NCBI GenBank assembly: GCA_947167075.1
Contig: CAMVGR010000011.1
Span: forward strand, 1-59,347
Origin: an uncultured Bacteroidales bacterium
Lineage (GTDB): Bacteria; Bacteroidota; Bacteroidia; Bacteroidales; P3
Direction: 5' to 3'
DNA: 59,347 nt
Shown here in pieces: positions 42,094-50,259 of the stretch (position 1 is the first letter of the stretch; every line of letters begins with the position of its first letter). Below the pieces are notes generated by a model. It did not search any database. It was not told the origin of the DNA and worked only from the letters and a program-made list of their open reading frames with translations. Position numbers and translations under genes: made by a program.

Positions 42094-42989
42094 TGTTGTG
42101 CACTGATTAGGTCTTGTCTCAACTGTGCCACCAATGCGTCGGGGGTATCGAAACGTACGATGTCCCGTAGCCGATGCAGAAATGCCACACTCACCTCTTT
42201 GCCATACAGGTCGCCTTCAAAATCCGGAAGGTGGACTTCCAACATAGGTTGGACAATGCTATAGGTGGGTGCAGTACCCAGGTTAGCAATACCACCTATC
42301 CCATTCATTCTCACTGCATACACCCCTTCTCGTGGCAGCATCTTACGAGTCTGTGACAAATCCACATTGGCCGTCGGGAAACCTATCGTATGTCCCACAC
42401 CCCGCCCATGCAGTACGGTGCCTGTGATGCAGTAATGGCGCCCAAGCAGTGTGCAGGTCTCCTCTATATTTCCTTTGAGTAAACTCTCTCTAATGCGACT
42501 GGAACTGATGGGTTCGCCATCCACCAGGTACGGCTCGCCAACATGCAGCGAGAATCCCATCTCGCGGGCCAATTGCGGCAAGTGCTCAAAGTCGTCGTTC
42601 TGTTTCGAGCCAAAGCGACTGTCATATCCCAACAATAGGCTGCGCATCATTAGCTTATCGTACAACATACGAGCCATCTTGCAGGCTGGCAGTTGTGCCA
42701 CTTCCTGTGTAAATGGAAGCACGGCGACATATCTTGCTCCTGCATCGAAAAGCAGACGCAGATGTTCCCGCGCGTCGTCGAGCCAATATTCGCTTTGGCG
42801 ACGTCCCAAAACAAAGGAGGGGTGGGAAGTCAAGGTGACGATTACAGGAGAATGATGAGTGGGTAAAGACGAGAGTTGATGAATGAGTGCTTGGTGGCCA
42901 CGATGCACACCATCGAAGACCCCTACCGTGACGGCTGTTTCTTCACAAATAGCCTCGATGGGGCCATGTATATCATAGAGTTGGAACAT
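42084..42989 (-). CDS. ribF: Bifunctional riboflavin kinase / FAD synthetase
   Basis: RibF converts riboflavin to FMN and then FAD. The 301-residue protein has the N-terminal nucleotidyltransferase domain with VTVGVFDGVHRGHQALIHQL (HxGH motif), DSRFGSKQNDDFEHL and SSSRIRESLLKGNIEE, and the C-terminal kinase domain with HGRGVGHTIGFPTANVDL and PMLEVHLPDFEGDLYGKEV. The ATG at 42989 overlaps the stop of the preceding gene by one base (TAATG). The open frame beyond it lies inside that gene and is not used. Confidence 0.96.
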   Translation of the reverse strand: MFQLYDIHGPIEAICEETAVTVGVFDGVHRGHQALIHQLSSLPTHHSPVIVTLTSHPSFVLGRRQSEYWLDDAREHLRLLFDAGARYVAVLPFTQEVAQLPACKMARMLYDKLMMRSLLLGYDSRFGSKQNDDFEHLPQLAREMGFSLHVGEPYLVDGEPISSSRIRESLLKGNIEETCTLLGRHYCITGTVLHGRGVGHTIGFPTANVDLSQTRKMLPREGVYAVRMNGIGGIANLGTAPTYSIVQPMLEVHLPDFEGDLYGKEVSVAFLHRLRDIVRFDTPDALVAQLRQDLISAQQWI

Positions 42990-44149
42990 TAACGCAAGCG
43001 AAAATTGGGACTGAAATTTAAAGCACAACCGACAGAGTATTGCATCTGGCGTTCGCCGATGTCGTAGTGGGCCGCCCCCTCGACATGCAGGCAGAACGGC
43101 TCGTCCGCGGGATTCCATTTGTACCAAGCTCGGAGCGAAAGCATGTCGGTGCGGTCAAAGACGATGGTGCCGTCGACCGACGAGAGGTTGCTGTAGAGCC
43201 AGCTGCCCAGCAGTGGCACAAACCTTTCGCCCCGCCAGAAGCTGAGTTGCAGGCCTGCCCGGTTGTTGTATTCGGCAACGAGTTCGGGGTATAGTCCCCA
43301 GCCGTCGGTGAACGGCACAGCATTGTTGCCATGCTGGTGGTACATCATAGCATAGCCCTTTATGGCAATCGTCCAACGGTCCGTAGCATAGTAGTTTATC
43401 CCCAATCCGCCGGCAGCATTGAATGTGTTTTGTATAGGTGTGGTTTGTGCCAACACTTGCCCACCAACATGCTGTGCAATGAAATGTGCAGGCAGCGTGA
43501 TAGAGAAATCAGAGGAGGGAATGTCAAGATGGATTTTCCCCGACAGGCCCATGGTGAAGCGCTCCTGACGTGGGCTATTGTTCCAGATAAACTCGCGCCA
43601 GTCGATCCACATGTTGGCCTGCCCCCAGTCGCTCCAGGCATCGAGCATAAGGCCGCATTCCGGGTCGGCTGCAAGCTCTCGCTCTATATTTCTTAGCGGC
43701 AACGGCAACAGATGGTTCTCCGATGGATGGATAGACCCCAACGTAAGCACCACCCCTTCTGCCAGTTGCAACCTCACCTGCAACCACGGCACCACGTGCA
43801 TCGCGGTCGATGTGTCGCTATAGTCGGGCAGCACACCGTAGCTCATGGTGTTAGGGTAGCTATGTGCTCCCCAATAGTGCAGCCAGCTCACGCCGCCTTC
43901 GAGGGTGAGGTGCTTGTTGTTACTCCATATCACCCTCGGGGTCAGGCGAAAACCAGGCAAAGTATAGCCTTCGATGCGGCGACCGAAATACTCGTTGTCC
44001 CAGAAAAAGACGTAGCCATCGATGTTCAGACGGAGACCGGACGAGTCTTGGGAGTGGATAGAGTCGGAGGGGTTTAAGGCTAAGGTGGTTTTAACGGGCA
44101 GTATGCCCAGCAAACCCATTATGCCGATTATGGCCAGCGTTTTCCTCAT
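42989..44149 (-). CDS. Outer-membrane beta-barrel-like protein
   Basis: The 386-residue protein has a signal peptide (MRKTLAIIGIMGLLGILPVK, cleavage near LALN) and then an aromatic-rich pattern of alternating strands (for example HLTLEGGVSWLHYWGAHSYP and GLQLSFWRGERFVPLLGSWL), and it ends in ...NFSPNFRLR, consistent with an outer-membrane barrel. I do not recognise a named family. Gene context is a lipoprotein with a thioredoxin domain upstream (ATGA overlap) and ribF downstream (TAATG overlap). Confidence 0.65.
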   Translation of the reverse strand: MRKTLAIIGIMGLLGILPVKTTLALNPSDSIHSQDSSGLRLNIDGYVFFWDNEYFGRRIEGYTLPGFRLTPRVIWSNNKHLTLEGGVSWLHYWGAHSYPNTMSYGVLPDYSDTSTAMHVVPWLQVRLQLAEGVVLTLGSIHPSENHLLPLPLRNIERELAADPECGLMLDAWSDWGQANMWIDWREFIWNNSPRQERFTMGLSGKIHLDIPSSDFSITLPAHFIAQHVGGQVLAQTTPIQNTFNAAGGLGINYYATDRWTIAIKGYAMMYHQHGNNAVPFTDGWGLYPELVAEYNNRAGLQLSFWRGERFVPLLGSWLYSNLSSVDGTIVFDRTDMLSLRAWYKWNPADEPFCLHVEGAAHYDIGERQMQYSVGCALNFSPNFRLR

Positions 44150-45249
44150 TTGCCCATTGCGTTGACAATGGCATCCTCGATGGCAGCCCCGCGCAGGTCG
44201 CGAGCCAATATGGTTCCATTAGCCCCGATCAGGATGATTTGGGGAATACCCCTCACACCGTAAGTGTCTGTAGCAGTGCGGGTGCTATCGACCAACTGGG
44301 GATATGTGATGCCCAAATCGGCCATCACTTTTTGGTGTGCTGCCTCGCGGCTGGCACGGTCACCCCGTTCCCATACATTCAGACCCACTATCACCAAGCC
44401 TTTATCCTTATATTTTGCCCACAGGGGAACCAGATTGTCGCGTATCTCGTTGCGGCAAGGCCCACACCATGAGGCATAGAAATCGACCAAGGCCAACTTC
44501 CCGTCGATCAGGTCGCTCAGCCGTCCGTCTACGCCCTGTATGTCGGTATAGTGACGACCGGCACTGGTCTCTTCTATGGCTTTCAGCTGTGCCAACTTGA
44601 CCTGGATGGGTTGATATTCCTTCACCACGTCCGATGCCTGCTCCACCTTTGCATTCAGCTCCGCATAGTCCATCTTGTCCAGTTGGGCAGCGTTACCAAG
44701 GGCATAGGCACCAAGTAGGTTATCGCGGTTGCCTTCGTAGAACGACATCGACTCGTCGAACACGCGCTGCATGGCGATTGTCTCCACGCTGTCGTAGCGA
44801 CGCTCGGCATCGGCACGCACCTCCGGCGTGGGGGCGCTATAGTATAGCTGCATATAGGTATTCATCTCGTCGCGCAGGTCGGCATTATTAATTCGCTGCA
44901 GATATGCCGAAAGGCTATCGTTCATCGGCGTACCGGAGAGCTTATCTTCAAGCACATCGACTACAATTTTGCCTGGCTCCACCACAAATTCGAGCATGGC
45001 ACGACCCGCTTCGGCTGTCAGCACCACCGTTCCCATCCAGGGCTGCTCCACTTTGCCTTCAAAACGAAAACCATGATCGGCCACCACAGCACTGTCCACC
45101 ACCGTCTGCCCGTTGTATAGATATGCTGTCTGTCCGTCGAACTGATCGTCGGCCACAATACCATCGATGGTGTAATGATGGTTTCCTCCACAAGAGAGGA
45201 TCATCGTCATAACTACTGTTACACAAAGAATTACATTTACTTTTTTCAT
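44146..45249 (-). CDS. TlpA-like thiol-disulphide lipoprotein (DUF4369 + AhpC/TSA-redoxin)
   Basis: The 367-residue protein has a lipoprotein signal ending ILSC (Cys20), an N-terminal DUF4369-like domain (about 25-110, YTIDGIVADDQFDGQTAYLY), a helical middle and a C-terminal thioredoxin domain with DFYASWCGPCRNEI (Cys262, Cys265) and the cis-Pro in GVRGIPQIILI. Such proteins reduce or exchange disulphides in exported proteins, in the periplasm or at the outer membrane. It is the first gene of a five-gene operon with a barrel protein, ribF, nitrilase and mutS2; genes overlap or abut throughout. Confidence 0.92.
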   Translation of the reverse strand: MKKVNVILCVTVVMTMILSCGGNHHYTIDGIVADDQFDGQTAYLYNGQTVVDSAVVADHGFRFEGKVEQPWMGTVVLTAEAGRAMLEFVVEPGKIVVDVLEDKLSGTPMNDSLSAYLQRINNADLRDEMNTYMQLYYSAPTPEVRADAERRYDSVETIAMQRVFDESMSFYEGNRDNLLGAYALGNAAQLDKMDYAELNAKVEQASDVVKEYQPIQVKLAQLKAIEETSAGRHYTDIQGVDGRLSDLIDGKLALVDFYASWCGPCRNEIRDNLVPLWAKYKDKGLVIVGLNVWERGDRASREAAHQKVMADLGITYPQLVDSTRTATDTYGVRGIPQIILIGANGTILARDLRGAAIEDAIVNAMGK

Positions 45250-45273
45250 CGTCTATCTTGTTTTTTTGTGCTG

Positions 45274-45281
45274 CAAAAATA
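45274..45281 (-). promoter_or_regulatory. Bacteroidetes -7 element for the tlpA-like operon
   Basis: The reverse strand reads TATTTTTG, 24 bases before the ATG at 45249. Confidence 0.55.
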
Positions 45282-45565
45282 CATCTTTTTTTTATTTTGT
45301 AAAACAATAATATTATACACACCCCTACTTCCAAAATCACAAATGCCATAATAAGTGCCGTCGCATATCCACAAAGTGGAAAGCTTCACGATCGGAAACA
45401 CAACATTCTACTCTGTTCTACCGCCGAATCCGCCCTCTTCTGCACCCCACCTTCCCTTTGCTTTATACAAACACACGAACCATCCACACAGCAGTCATAA
45501 CATATTCGCAATCAACGACTCAATATTTATTAACATTTGTAAACACCTATAAATCAGCCCTTCGC

Positions 45566-45624
45566 TGTACCTGCACCGTACTTCATCCGTACATGCACCG
45601 TACATGCACCGTAGATGAACCGTG
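45566..45624 (-). repeat. Dispersed 11-bp module array, copy 6 (reverse orientation)
   Basis: Five modules. On the minus strand: CACGGTTCATC, TACGGTGCATG, TACGGTGCATG, TACGGATGAAG, TACGGTGCAGG, then TACA. It directly abuts the truncated T9SS cargo remnant that begins at 45622. The 284 bases between the tlpA-like promoter and the array hold nothing I recognise. Confidence 0.92.
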
Positions 45625-46122
45625 ATTGCCGTGTGCCAGCACGGACTTTTGGCGGAGAATCCACGCGGCATCCACTCCGGATCCTGCCTTGTGGGGCAAC
45701 GCAACTACCATGTGCGGCTGCGTAAGCTCTGCCGCTATGCCACACCCACCTACGACACCATCGTGCCTAGCGACTGGACCGAGGTGTTCACCATCGGCAA
45801 TCCCACTCCCCCCTGCGACACCACCGACACCACCATTGTAGACACCACCATCGTGGATACCACCGGCATACACCTAGCCGGCAGCCTGCGCCTCGAGCTG
45901 CAGCCCAACCCCGCCAGCGACATGGTGGAGCTGACGCTGGATGCCCCCGACGGAGGCCGGCTGACGCTGACCGACCTGGCAGGCCGCGAAGTGCTGCAGA
46001 TGGCCATCCCCGCCCCGACCACCACCCTGCACCTCGACATCCACACCCTGCCCGCCGGAGCCTACCTGCTGAAGGTATATACCCCCACCGGCACCGCATC
46101 CCGCAGGCTGCTGGTGCAGTAG
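45622..46122 (+). pseudogene. C-terminal remnant of a T9SS cargo protein
   Basis: The frame has only a GTG inside the repeat as a start and a TGA just before it, and no signal peptide, so it is a 5'-truncated gene. The remaining 166 codons hold a fibronectin-like end (YHVRLRKLCRYATPTYDTIV then PSDWTEVFTIGN), a Thr/Asp linker (CDTTDTTIVDTTIVDTTG), and a complete T9SS type A sorting domain (LELQPNPASDMVELTL ... LTLTDLAGREVLQM ... GAYLLKVYTPTGTASRRLLV). GC content is high. The upstream breakpoint coincides with array copy 6. Confidence 0.75.
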
Positions 46123-46201
46123 GGTCGCGAACGCACTTGTACAGATTTTTTTTCGTACTTGCACAATAATTCGTTTACGACCTAGTTATATACCACGAAT
46201 T

Positions 46202-46275
46202 GGCCCCGTAGTTCAGCTGAATAGAACGTCGGATTCCGGTTCCGAAAGTCGTGGGTTTGAATCCCGCCGGGGTCA
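46202..46275 (+). tRNA. tRNA-Arg (anticodon CCG)
   Basis: A 74-base cloverleaf: acceptor GGCCCCG/CGGGGTC with one G-U, D arm AGCTGAATAG, anticodon stem TCGGA/TCCGA with loop TTCCGGT (anticodon CCG), T stem GTGGG/CCCGC with TTTGAAT, discriminator A. Confidence 0.96.
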
Positions 46276-46311
46276 CAAAGAATAATTAATAGGTATCCAT
46301 TACCATCAGAT

Positions 46312-46353
46312 TGATAAATATTTACTGCGTGCAGATATTTATCATCTTTTATT
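46312..46353 (+). terminator. Intrinsic terminator after tRNA-Arg
   Basis: TGATAAATAT (46312-46321) and ATATTTATCA (46335-46344) form a perfect 10-bp stem followed by TCTTTTATT. Confidence 0.75.
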
Positions 46354-46380
46354 AGTACAACACCCACAAGAATATATAAT

Positions 46381-47247
46381 ATGCGAAAAGACACTCACCC
46401 CCTAATACAATTACTAGTACTCCTTTTCCTGATGCTAGCCATGCTATTGGTCACAGGAATGTTTACATTTATTGTAGGACTGGTGAACGGAAGTGCAGGC
46501 ATGGCTCTTGACTCTACTTCCAAACTGCTGTGGGTGCAGAGTATCACCCAAGTGATGACCTTCATAGTGCCTGTACTACTAATCGGCCTAATCTACTATA
46601 GAGGGGGGCAACAGCAGTTCTTCCGACTGTATTTTGGAGGGAGTAAATGGCTGTTGGGGCTTGCTGGCATTGTCGTCATGCTGCTACTAACACCCCTCAA
46701 CGAATGGCTGACGGAATGGAACGCCCAGTGGAACCTAGGACAACTAGGTGAAACCATGCACCGGTTGCAGGAACAGACAGAAGGTATAATGGAAAAAATG
46801 CTCGAAACCACCACAGTAGGTGGACTATTGGCCAATTTGGTGGTGGTTGCACTCATACCTGCAGTCAGCGAAGAGCTTTTCTTCCGTGGAGGAATACAGA
46901 ACATATTGCAGAAGTGGCTTAAGAACCCGCACATCGTCGTCTGGCTCACAGCAGTCATTTTCAGTCTTGGACATGGCGAAATATTCTCCTACATGCCGCG
47001 ACTGGTGATGGGTGCCACATTGGGATATCTATATATATGTAGTGGCTCGATTCTTCCCAACATGCTAGCACACTTTGCCAACAATGCCATTATAGTGGTT
47101 CTATACTGGCTAAATGCACGAGGCGATCTTGCCATCGACCCCGAGGCACCAATCGACTTCGGATGGATCCTCACTGCATGTTGCACTCTTGCCGCCATAG
47201 TTTTATTCATCGTCACCTTTGTTAAAAAACAGAAAACTAGCGAATAG
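46381..47247 (+). CDS. CPBP-family intramembrane metalloprotease (CAAX protease-like)
   Basis: The 288-residue protein has about eight hydrophobic segments and the Abi/CPBP motifs: SEELFFRGGIQ (E-E-x-x-x-R) at about 160-170 and FSLGHGEIFSY (about 197-207) with the conserved His, then MLAHFANNAIIVVLYW (H-x-x-x-N). These form the zinc-type active site in the membrane. Substrates in bacteria vary, including prenylated-like or signal peptide-related targets and bacteriocin immunity; nothing here selects one. Confidence 0.9.
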   Translation: MRKDTHPLIQLLVLLFLMLAMLLVTGMFTFIVGLVNGSAGMALDSTSKLLWVQSITQVMTFIVPVLLIGLIYYRGGQQQFFRLYFGGSKWLLGLAGIVVMLLLTPLNEWLTEWNAQWNLGQLGETMHRLQEQTEGIMEKMLETTTVGGLLANLVVVALIPAVSEELFFRGGIQNILQKWLKNPHIVVWLTAVIFSLGHGEIFSYMPRLVMGATLGYLYICSGSILPNMLAHFANNAIIVVLYWLNARGDLAIDPEAPIDFGWILTACCTLAAIVLFIVTFVKKQKTSE

Positions 47248-47404
47248 GGCCACGAAAAATAAGACATAGAGACTTTCCTCATTGAGAAAATCACCAAACA
47301 TAAACAAAGACACAAAGCACTTGACAACAGACGATTGCAAATATTATAAATGTTAAAAAAAAAGAATATGACAAAAAAATATTCAACGAATAAAAAAATT
47401 GTAC

Positions 47405-47412
47405 TACTTTTG
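47405..47412 (+). promoter_or_regulatory. Bacteroidetes -7 element for the HU gene
   Basis: TACTTTTG, 48 bases before the ATG at 47461. Confidence 0.6.
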
Positions 47413-47460
47413 CATTTCGTTTGAGTGAAAAATATACAACAATATTAAATAGTAATTAAA

Positions 47461-47745
47461 ATGACAAAGGCAGAAATCGTAGCTGAAATAGCTCAGAAAA
47501 CCGGTATCGAAAAAGTAGCCATCCAGGCCACCGTTGAAGAATTCATGACCGTCATCAAAGAGAGCTTGTCCGAAGGCGAGAACGTATATCTCCGTGGTTT
47601 CGGTAGCTTTATCGTAAAGAAACGTGCAGAAAAGACTGGTCGCAACATCAGCCGTAACACCACCATTATTATTCCGGCACACAACATTCCTGCATTCAAG
47701 CCTGCCAAGACCTTCATGCAAGACGTAAAAAAGAAAGTAAAATAA
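47461..47745 (+). CDS. HU-family DNA-binding protein
   Basis: The 94-residue protein has the HU fold: N-terminal helices MTKAEIVAEIAQKTGIEKVA, the beta core VYLRGFGSFIVKKRAEKTGR and the arm RNISRNTTIIIPAHNIPAFK, with the Pro in IPAHNIPAFKP that intercalates in DNA. HU dimers bend and wrap DNA in the nucleoid. The 29-residue ribosomal-type protein follows 19 bases after its stop, and both end at the terminator at 47913. Confidence 0.95.
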   Translation: MTKAEIVAEIAQKTGIEKVAIQATVEEFMTVIKESLSEGENVYLRGFGSFIVKKRAEKTGRNISRNTTIIIPAHNIPAFKPAKTFMQDVKKKVK

Positions 47746-47764
47746 CTGTTAATCACAAGAGACA

Positions 47765-47854
47765 ATGCCTAACGGAAAAAAACACAAACGCCACAAAATG
47801 TCGACGCACAAGCGTAAAAAACGCCTGCGCAAGAATCGTCATAAGAAGAAATAA
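47765..47854 (+). CDS. 29-residue basic ribosome-associated protein (bS22/mS38, AURKAIP1/COX24-like)
   Basis: The ORF reads MPNGKKHKRHKMSTHKRKKR then LRKNRHKKK, entirely basic. The H-K-R/K-K-x-R-R/K-x-x-R-H-K-K pattern is that of the AURKAIP1/COX24 domain, represented in mitochondrial ribosomes by mS38 and in mycobacteria by bS22. Such peptides fill a groove of 16S rRNA in the small subunit. It is too short for ordinary gene finders. Position next to the HU gene and before RNase G fits a translation role. I place it by motif and length. Confidence 0.8.
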   Translation: MPNGKKHKRHKMSTHKRKKRLRKNRHKKK

Positions 47855-47912
47855 AGCTGCACGATAGTCAACAATAGACTATTCTCCAGAACTATTTCTT
47901 ACGAACAAACCT

Positions 47913-47970
47913 AAAACAAATTACACACCATATCCTCATAGGATTGGTATGTAGTTTGTTTTGTATTATT
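47913..47970 (+). terminator. Intrinsic terminator of the HU transcript
   Basis: AAAACAAATTACACACC... (47913-47936) pairs with AGGATTGGTATGTAG... (47940-47962), a stem of about 22 bp with a few mismatches and a 3-base loop, followed by a T-rich run (GTATTATT). Confidence 0.75.
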
Positions 47971-48020
47971 AATACGTTATATTTTTCTTATAAGCTCTTC
48001 CCTAAGATCTACAATCAGAA

Positions 48021-49574
48021 GTGGAAAAAGAACTGATAATATCACAACAAGCCGATGGTGTTCAGATTGCCCTGCTGGAAGACAAGCGACTTGCAGAACT
48101 GCACAAAGAACAACCCAGTGGGCAATACGCTGTAGGCGACATATACTTTGGTAAAGTAAAAAAGGTCATGCAGGGCCTGAATGCAGCCTTTATTGACCTA
48201 GGGGGCGACAAAGAAGGATTTATGCATTATCTGGATTTCGGTCCCGCATACAACTCTGTCAACAAATACCTTAAACTTGCAATGAATGGCGACAAGAGTG
48301 CCGCCACTCTGTCTAACTTCAAAATAGAACCTGTTCTGGCCAAAGTGGGCAATTTTGACGATGTCCTCAAAGTAGGTCAGCCCATCCTAGTACAAATATC
48401 TAAAGAGCCTATCTCCACCAAAGGGCCAAAAGTGTCAGGCGACATTTCGCTAGCAGGACACTACCTTGTACTTGAACCTTTCTCGAACAAGATTAATATA
48501 TCGCAAAAGATACGCAAAAAAGAGGAACGAGACCGTCTTAAAAGGCTTGTCCAAAGCATTCGCCCTCAAAACTTCGGCATCATCGTACGTACCGTTGCAG
48601 AAGGTCGCAGCGTAGCCGAATTGGACACTGATCTGCACCAGCTCATGAATCGGTGGAGCGACATGACGGAGAAACTGAAACATGTCAATTCCCCAACAAA
48701 GGTTCATGCAGAGCTAGACACTACCTCGGCAGTGCTACGCGACATACTCACAGACGACTTCAACAGCATATATGTAGACGATGAGGCTCTGTATAATGAA
48801 GTACGTCAGGCCATCAAAAGAATGCAGCCCGACTCGGAAGACATCGTCAAACATTACAAACTAAACACTCCCATTTTTGAACAGTTTGGGGTGCAGCGCG
48901 ACATCAGGCGTATGTTTGGTCGCATCGTGACCATTCGCTCAGGTGTTTACCTCTATATTGAGCATACAGAAGCCATGCATGTGATCGATGTCAACAGCGG
49001 CAATCACATCAAAGCAGGTTCCGGCCAGGAGGATACCGCCCTACAGGTGAATATTGAAAGCGGCAAAGAGATAGCACGCCAACTGCGTCTGCGCGACATG
49101 GGTGGCATCGTCATTGTCGACTTTATCGATATGGACAAGGCCGAAAACCGGAAAAAGCTATTCGATGTGATGCAGGAAGAAATGAGACGCGATAAGGCCC
49201 GTCACACCATTCTTCCACTCAGCAAATTCGGACTGATGCAGATCACTCGTCAAAGAGTGCGTCCTGCCATGGATGTCGATGTACAAGAAAAATGCCCCAT
49301 GTGCGATGGAACAGGCCATATCAAACAGAGCCTGGTGGTAGTGGATGAAATAGAAGCCTCGCTTCGACACCTTGTCACAACACAGCACGAGAAGCACTTG
49401 ATACTGGTCACACATCCCTATATCTTTGCCTATCTCACAAAAGGATGGCTCAAAAGCATAGCCCACAAATGGATGAGGCGATACCACACACACCTAAAGG
49501 TGCAACAAAACGAACAGTTAGGATTGCTCGAATTCAAGTTTTCACACTCGAACGGCGATGAGATTCAGATGTAG
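48021..49574 (+). CDS. rng: Ribonuclease E/G family endoribonuclease (RNase G-type)
   Basis: The 517-residue protein starts with GTG (48021). It has the S1 domain near the N-terminus (VGDIYFGKVKKVMQGLNAAF), the 5'-sensor region and the DNase I-like catalytic domain with Asp323 (HVIDVNSGN) and Asp367 (IVDFIDM). A zinc-link CPMCDGTGHI lies at about 431-440. The enzyme cuts single-stranded RNA in rRNA maturation and mRNA decay. Length is that of RNase G plus the Bacteroidetes additions; the degradosome scaffold of RNase E is missing. The gene overlaps the GH25 gene by 17 bases. Confidence 0.93.
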   Translation: MEKELIISQQADGVQIALLEDKRLAELHKEQPSGQYAVGDIYFGKVKKVMQGLNAAFIDLGGDKEGFMHYLDFGPAYNSVNKYLKLAMNGDKSAATLSNFKIEPVLAKVGNFDDVLKVGQPILVQISKEPISTKGPKVSGDISLAGHYLVLEPFSNKINISQKIRKKEERDRLKRLVQSIRPQNFGIIVRTVAEGRSVAELDTDLHQLMNRWSDMTEKLKHVNSPTKVHAELDTTSAVLRDILTDDFNSIYVDDEALYNEVRQAIKRMQPDSEDIVKHYKLNTPIFEQFGVQRDIRRMFGRIVTIRSGVYLYIEHTEAMHVIDVNSGNHIKAGSGQEDTALQVNIESGKEIARQLRLRDMGGIVIVDFIDMDKAENRKKLFDVMQEEMRRDKARHTILPLSKFGLMQITRQRVRPAMDVDVQEKCPMCDGTGHIKQSLVVVDEIEASLRHLVTTQHEKHLILVTHPYIFAYLTKGWLKSIAHKWMRRYHTHLKVQQNEQLGLLEFKFSHSNGDEIQM

Positions 49575-50256
49575 CATACTGTGTCTATTGATCTGTTTTG
49601 CAGGATTGAACGCAACTGCACAGGTGCGGTCACGAGGTATTGACGTATCCAAGTATCAAGGAACAATCAATTGGAACAAAGTGGCCAAAGACTCCACTAT
49701 CAAGTTCGTGTATGTGAAAGCCACTGAAGGCACCTCCATACAAGACCCATTCTATCGCACCAACCTCACCAAGGCAAAAAAGGCAGGCCTTTTAGTGGGC
49801 AGCTACCATCTCTATAGCAGCAAAACAACCGCCTATCAGCAGATGGGGAATATCCGCAGTGTCATCAAAAAAAGCGAGCAAGACCTCGTCCCGGTACTCG
49901 ACATCGAGGGGCACCACTCTGGCAGACTATATATGGAGCGTGTGGACAAACTGTTGGAACTGATGGAACGAGAATATGGTGTAAAGCCTATCATATACAC
50001 TTCTGAGAAAGTATACAAGACCCACTTTGCAGGAAAAAAATACGCTAAGTATCATATCTTCATAGCCAACTATCGCAGCTATCCCACCACACGGTTCACC
50101 CTATGGCAGTACACCGAACGAGGACACTGTTCAGGAATAAGCGGATATGTGGACTTCAATCGCTTTCATCGCAACCATTCTATCAGTGACATCCGGATGC
50201 CTAAGAAAAAGAAAGCCACCGCAACACCTACCGACAGCACTTCAACTCGCCAATAG
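49558..50256 (+). CDS. GH25 lysozyme-like muramidase, exported
   Basis: The 232-residue protein has a signal peptide (RFRCSILCLLICFAGLNATA, cleavage before Q) and then the GH25 fold: RGIDVSKYQGTINWNKVAK (first catalytic Asp) and LVPVLDIEGHHSG with the D-x-E pair, and FTLWQYTERGHCSGISGYVD near the end. GH25 enzymes cleave between N-acetylmuramic acid and N-acetylglucosamine in peptidoglycan. The C-terminal tail is Thr/Lys-rich. It starts inside the 3' end of the RNase G gene, so translation may be coupled. Confidence 0.92.
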   Translation: MRFRCSILCLLICFAGLNATAQVRSRGIDVSKYQGTINWNKVAKDSTIKFVYVKATEGTSIQDPFYRTNLTKAKKAGLLVGSYHLYSSKTTAYQQMGNIRSVIKKSEQDLVPVLDIEGHHSGRLYMERVDKLLELMEREYGVKPIIYTSEKVYKTHFAGKKYAKYHIFIANYRSYPTTRFTLWQYTERGHCSGISGYVDFNRFHRNHSISDIRMPKKKKATATPTDSTSTRQ

Positions 50257-50259
50257 CCA

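Noticed and set aside
45566..45745. Small protein frames with Y-G-A-C-T-V-H-V repeats
   Set aside because: They are translations of the 11-bp modules, which lack stop codons in some frames; the same false peptides appear at other array copies.
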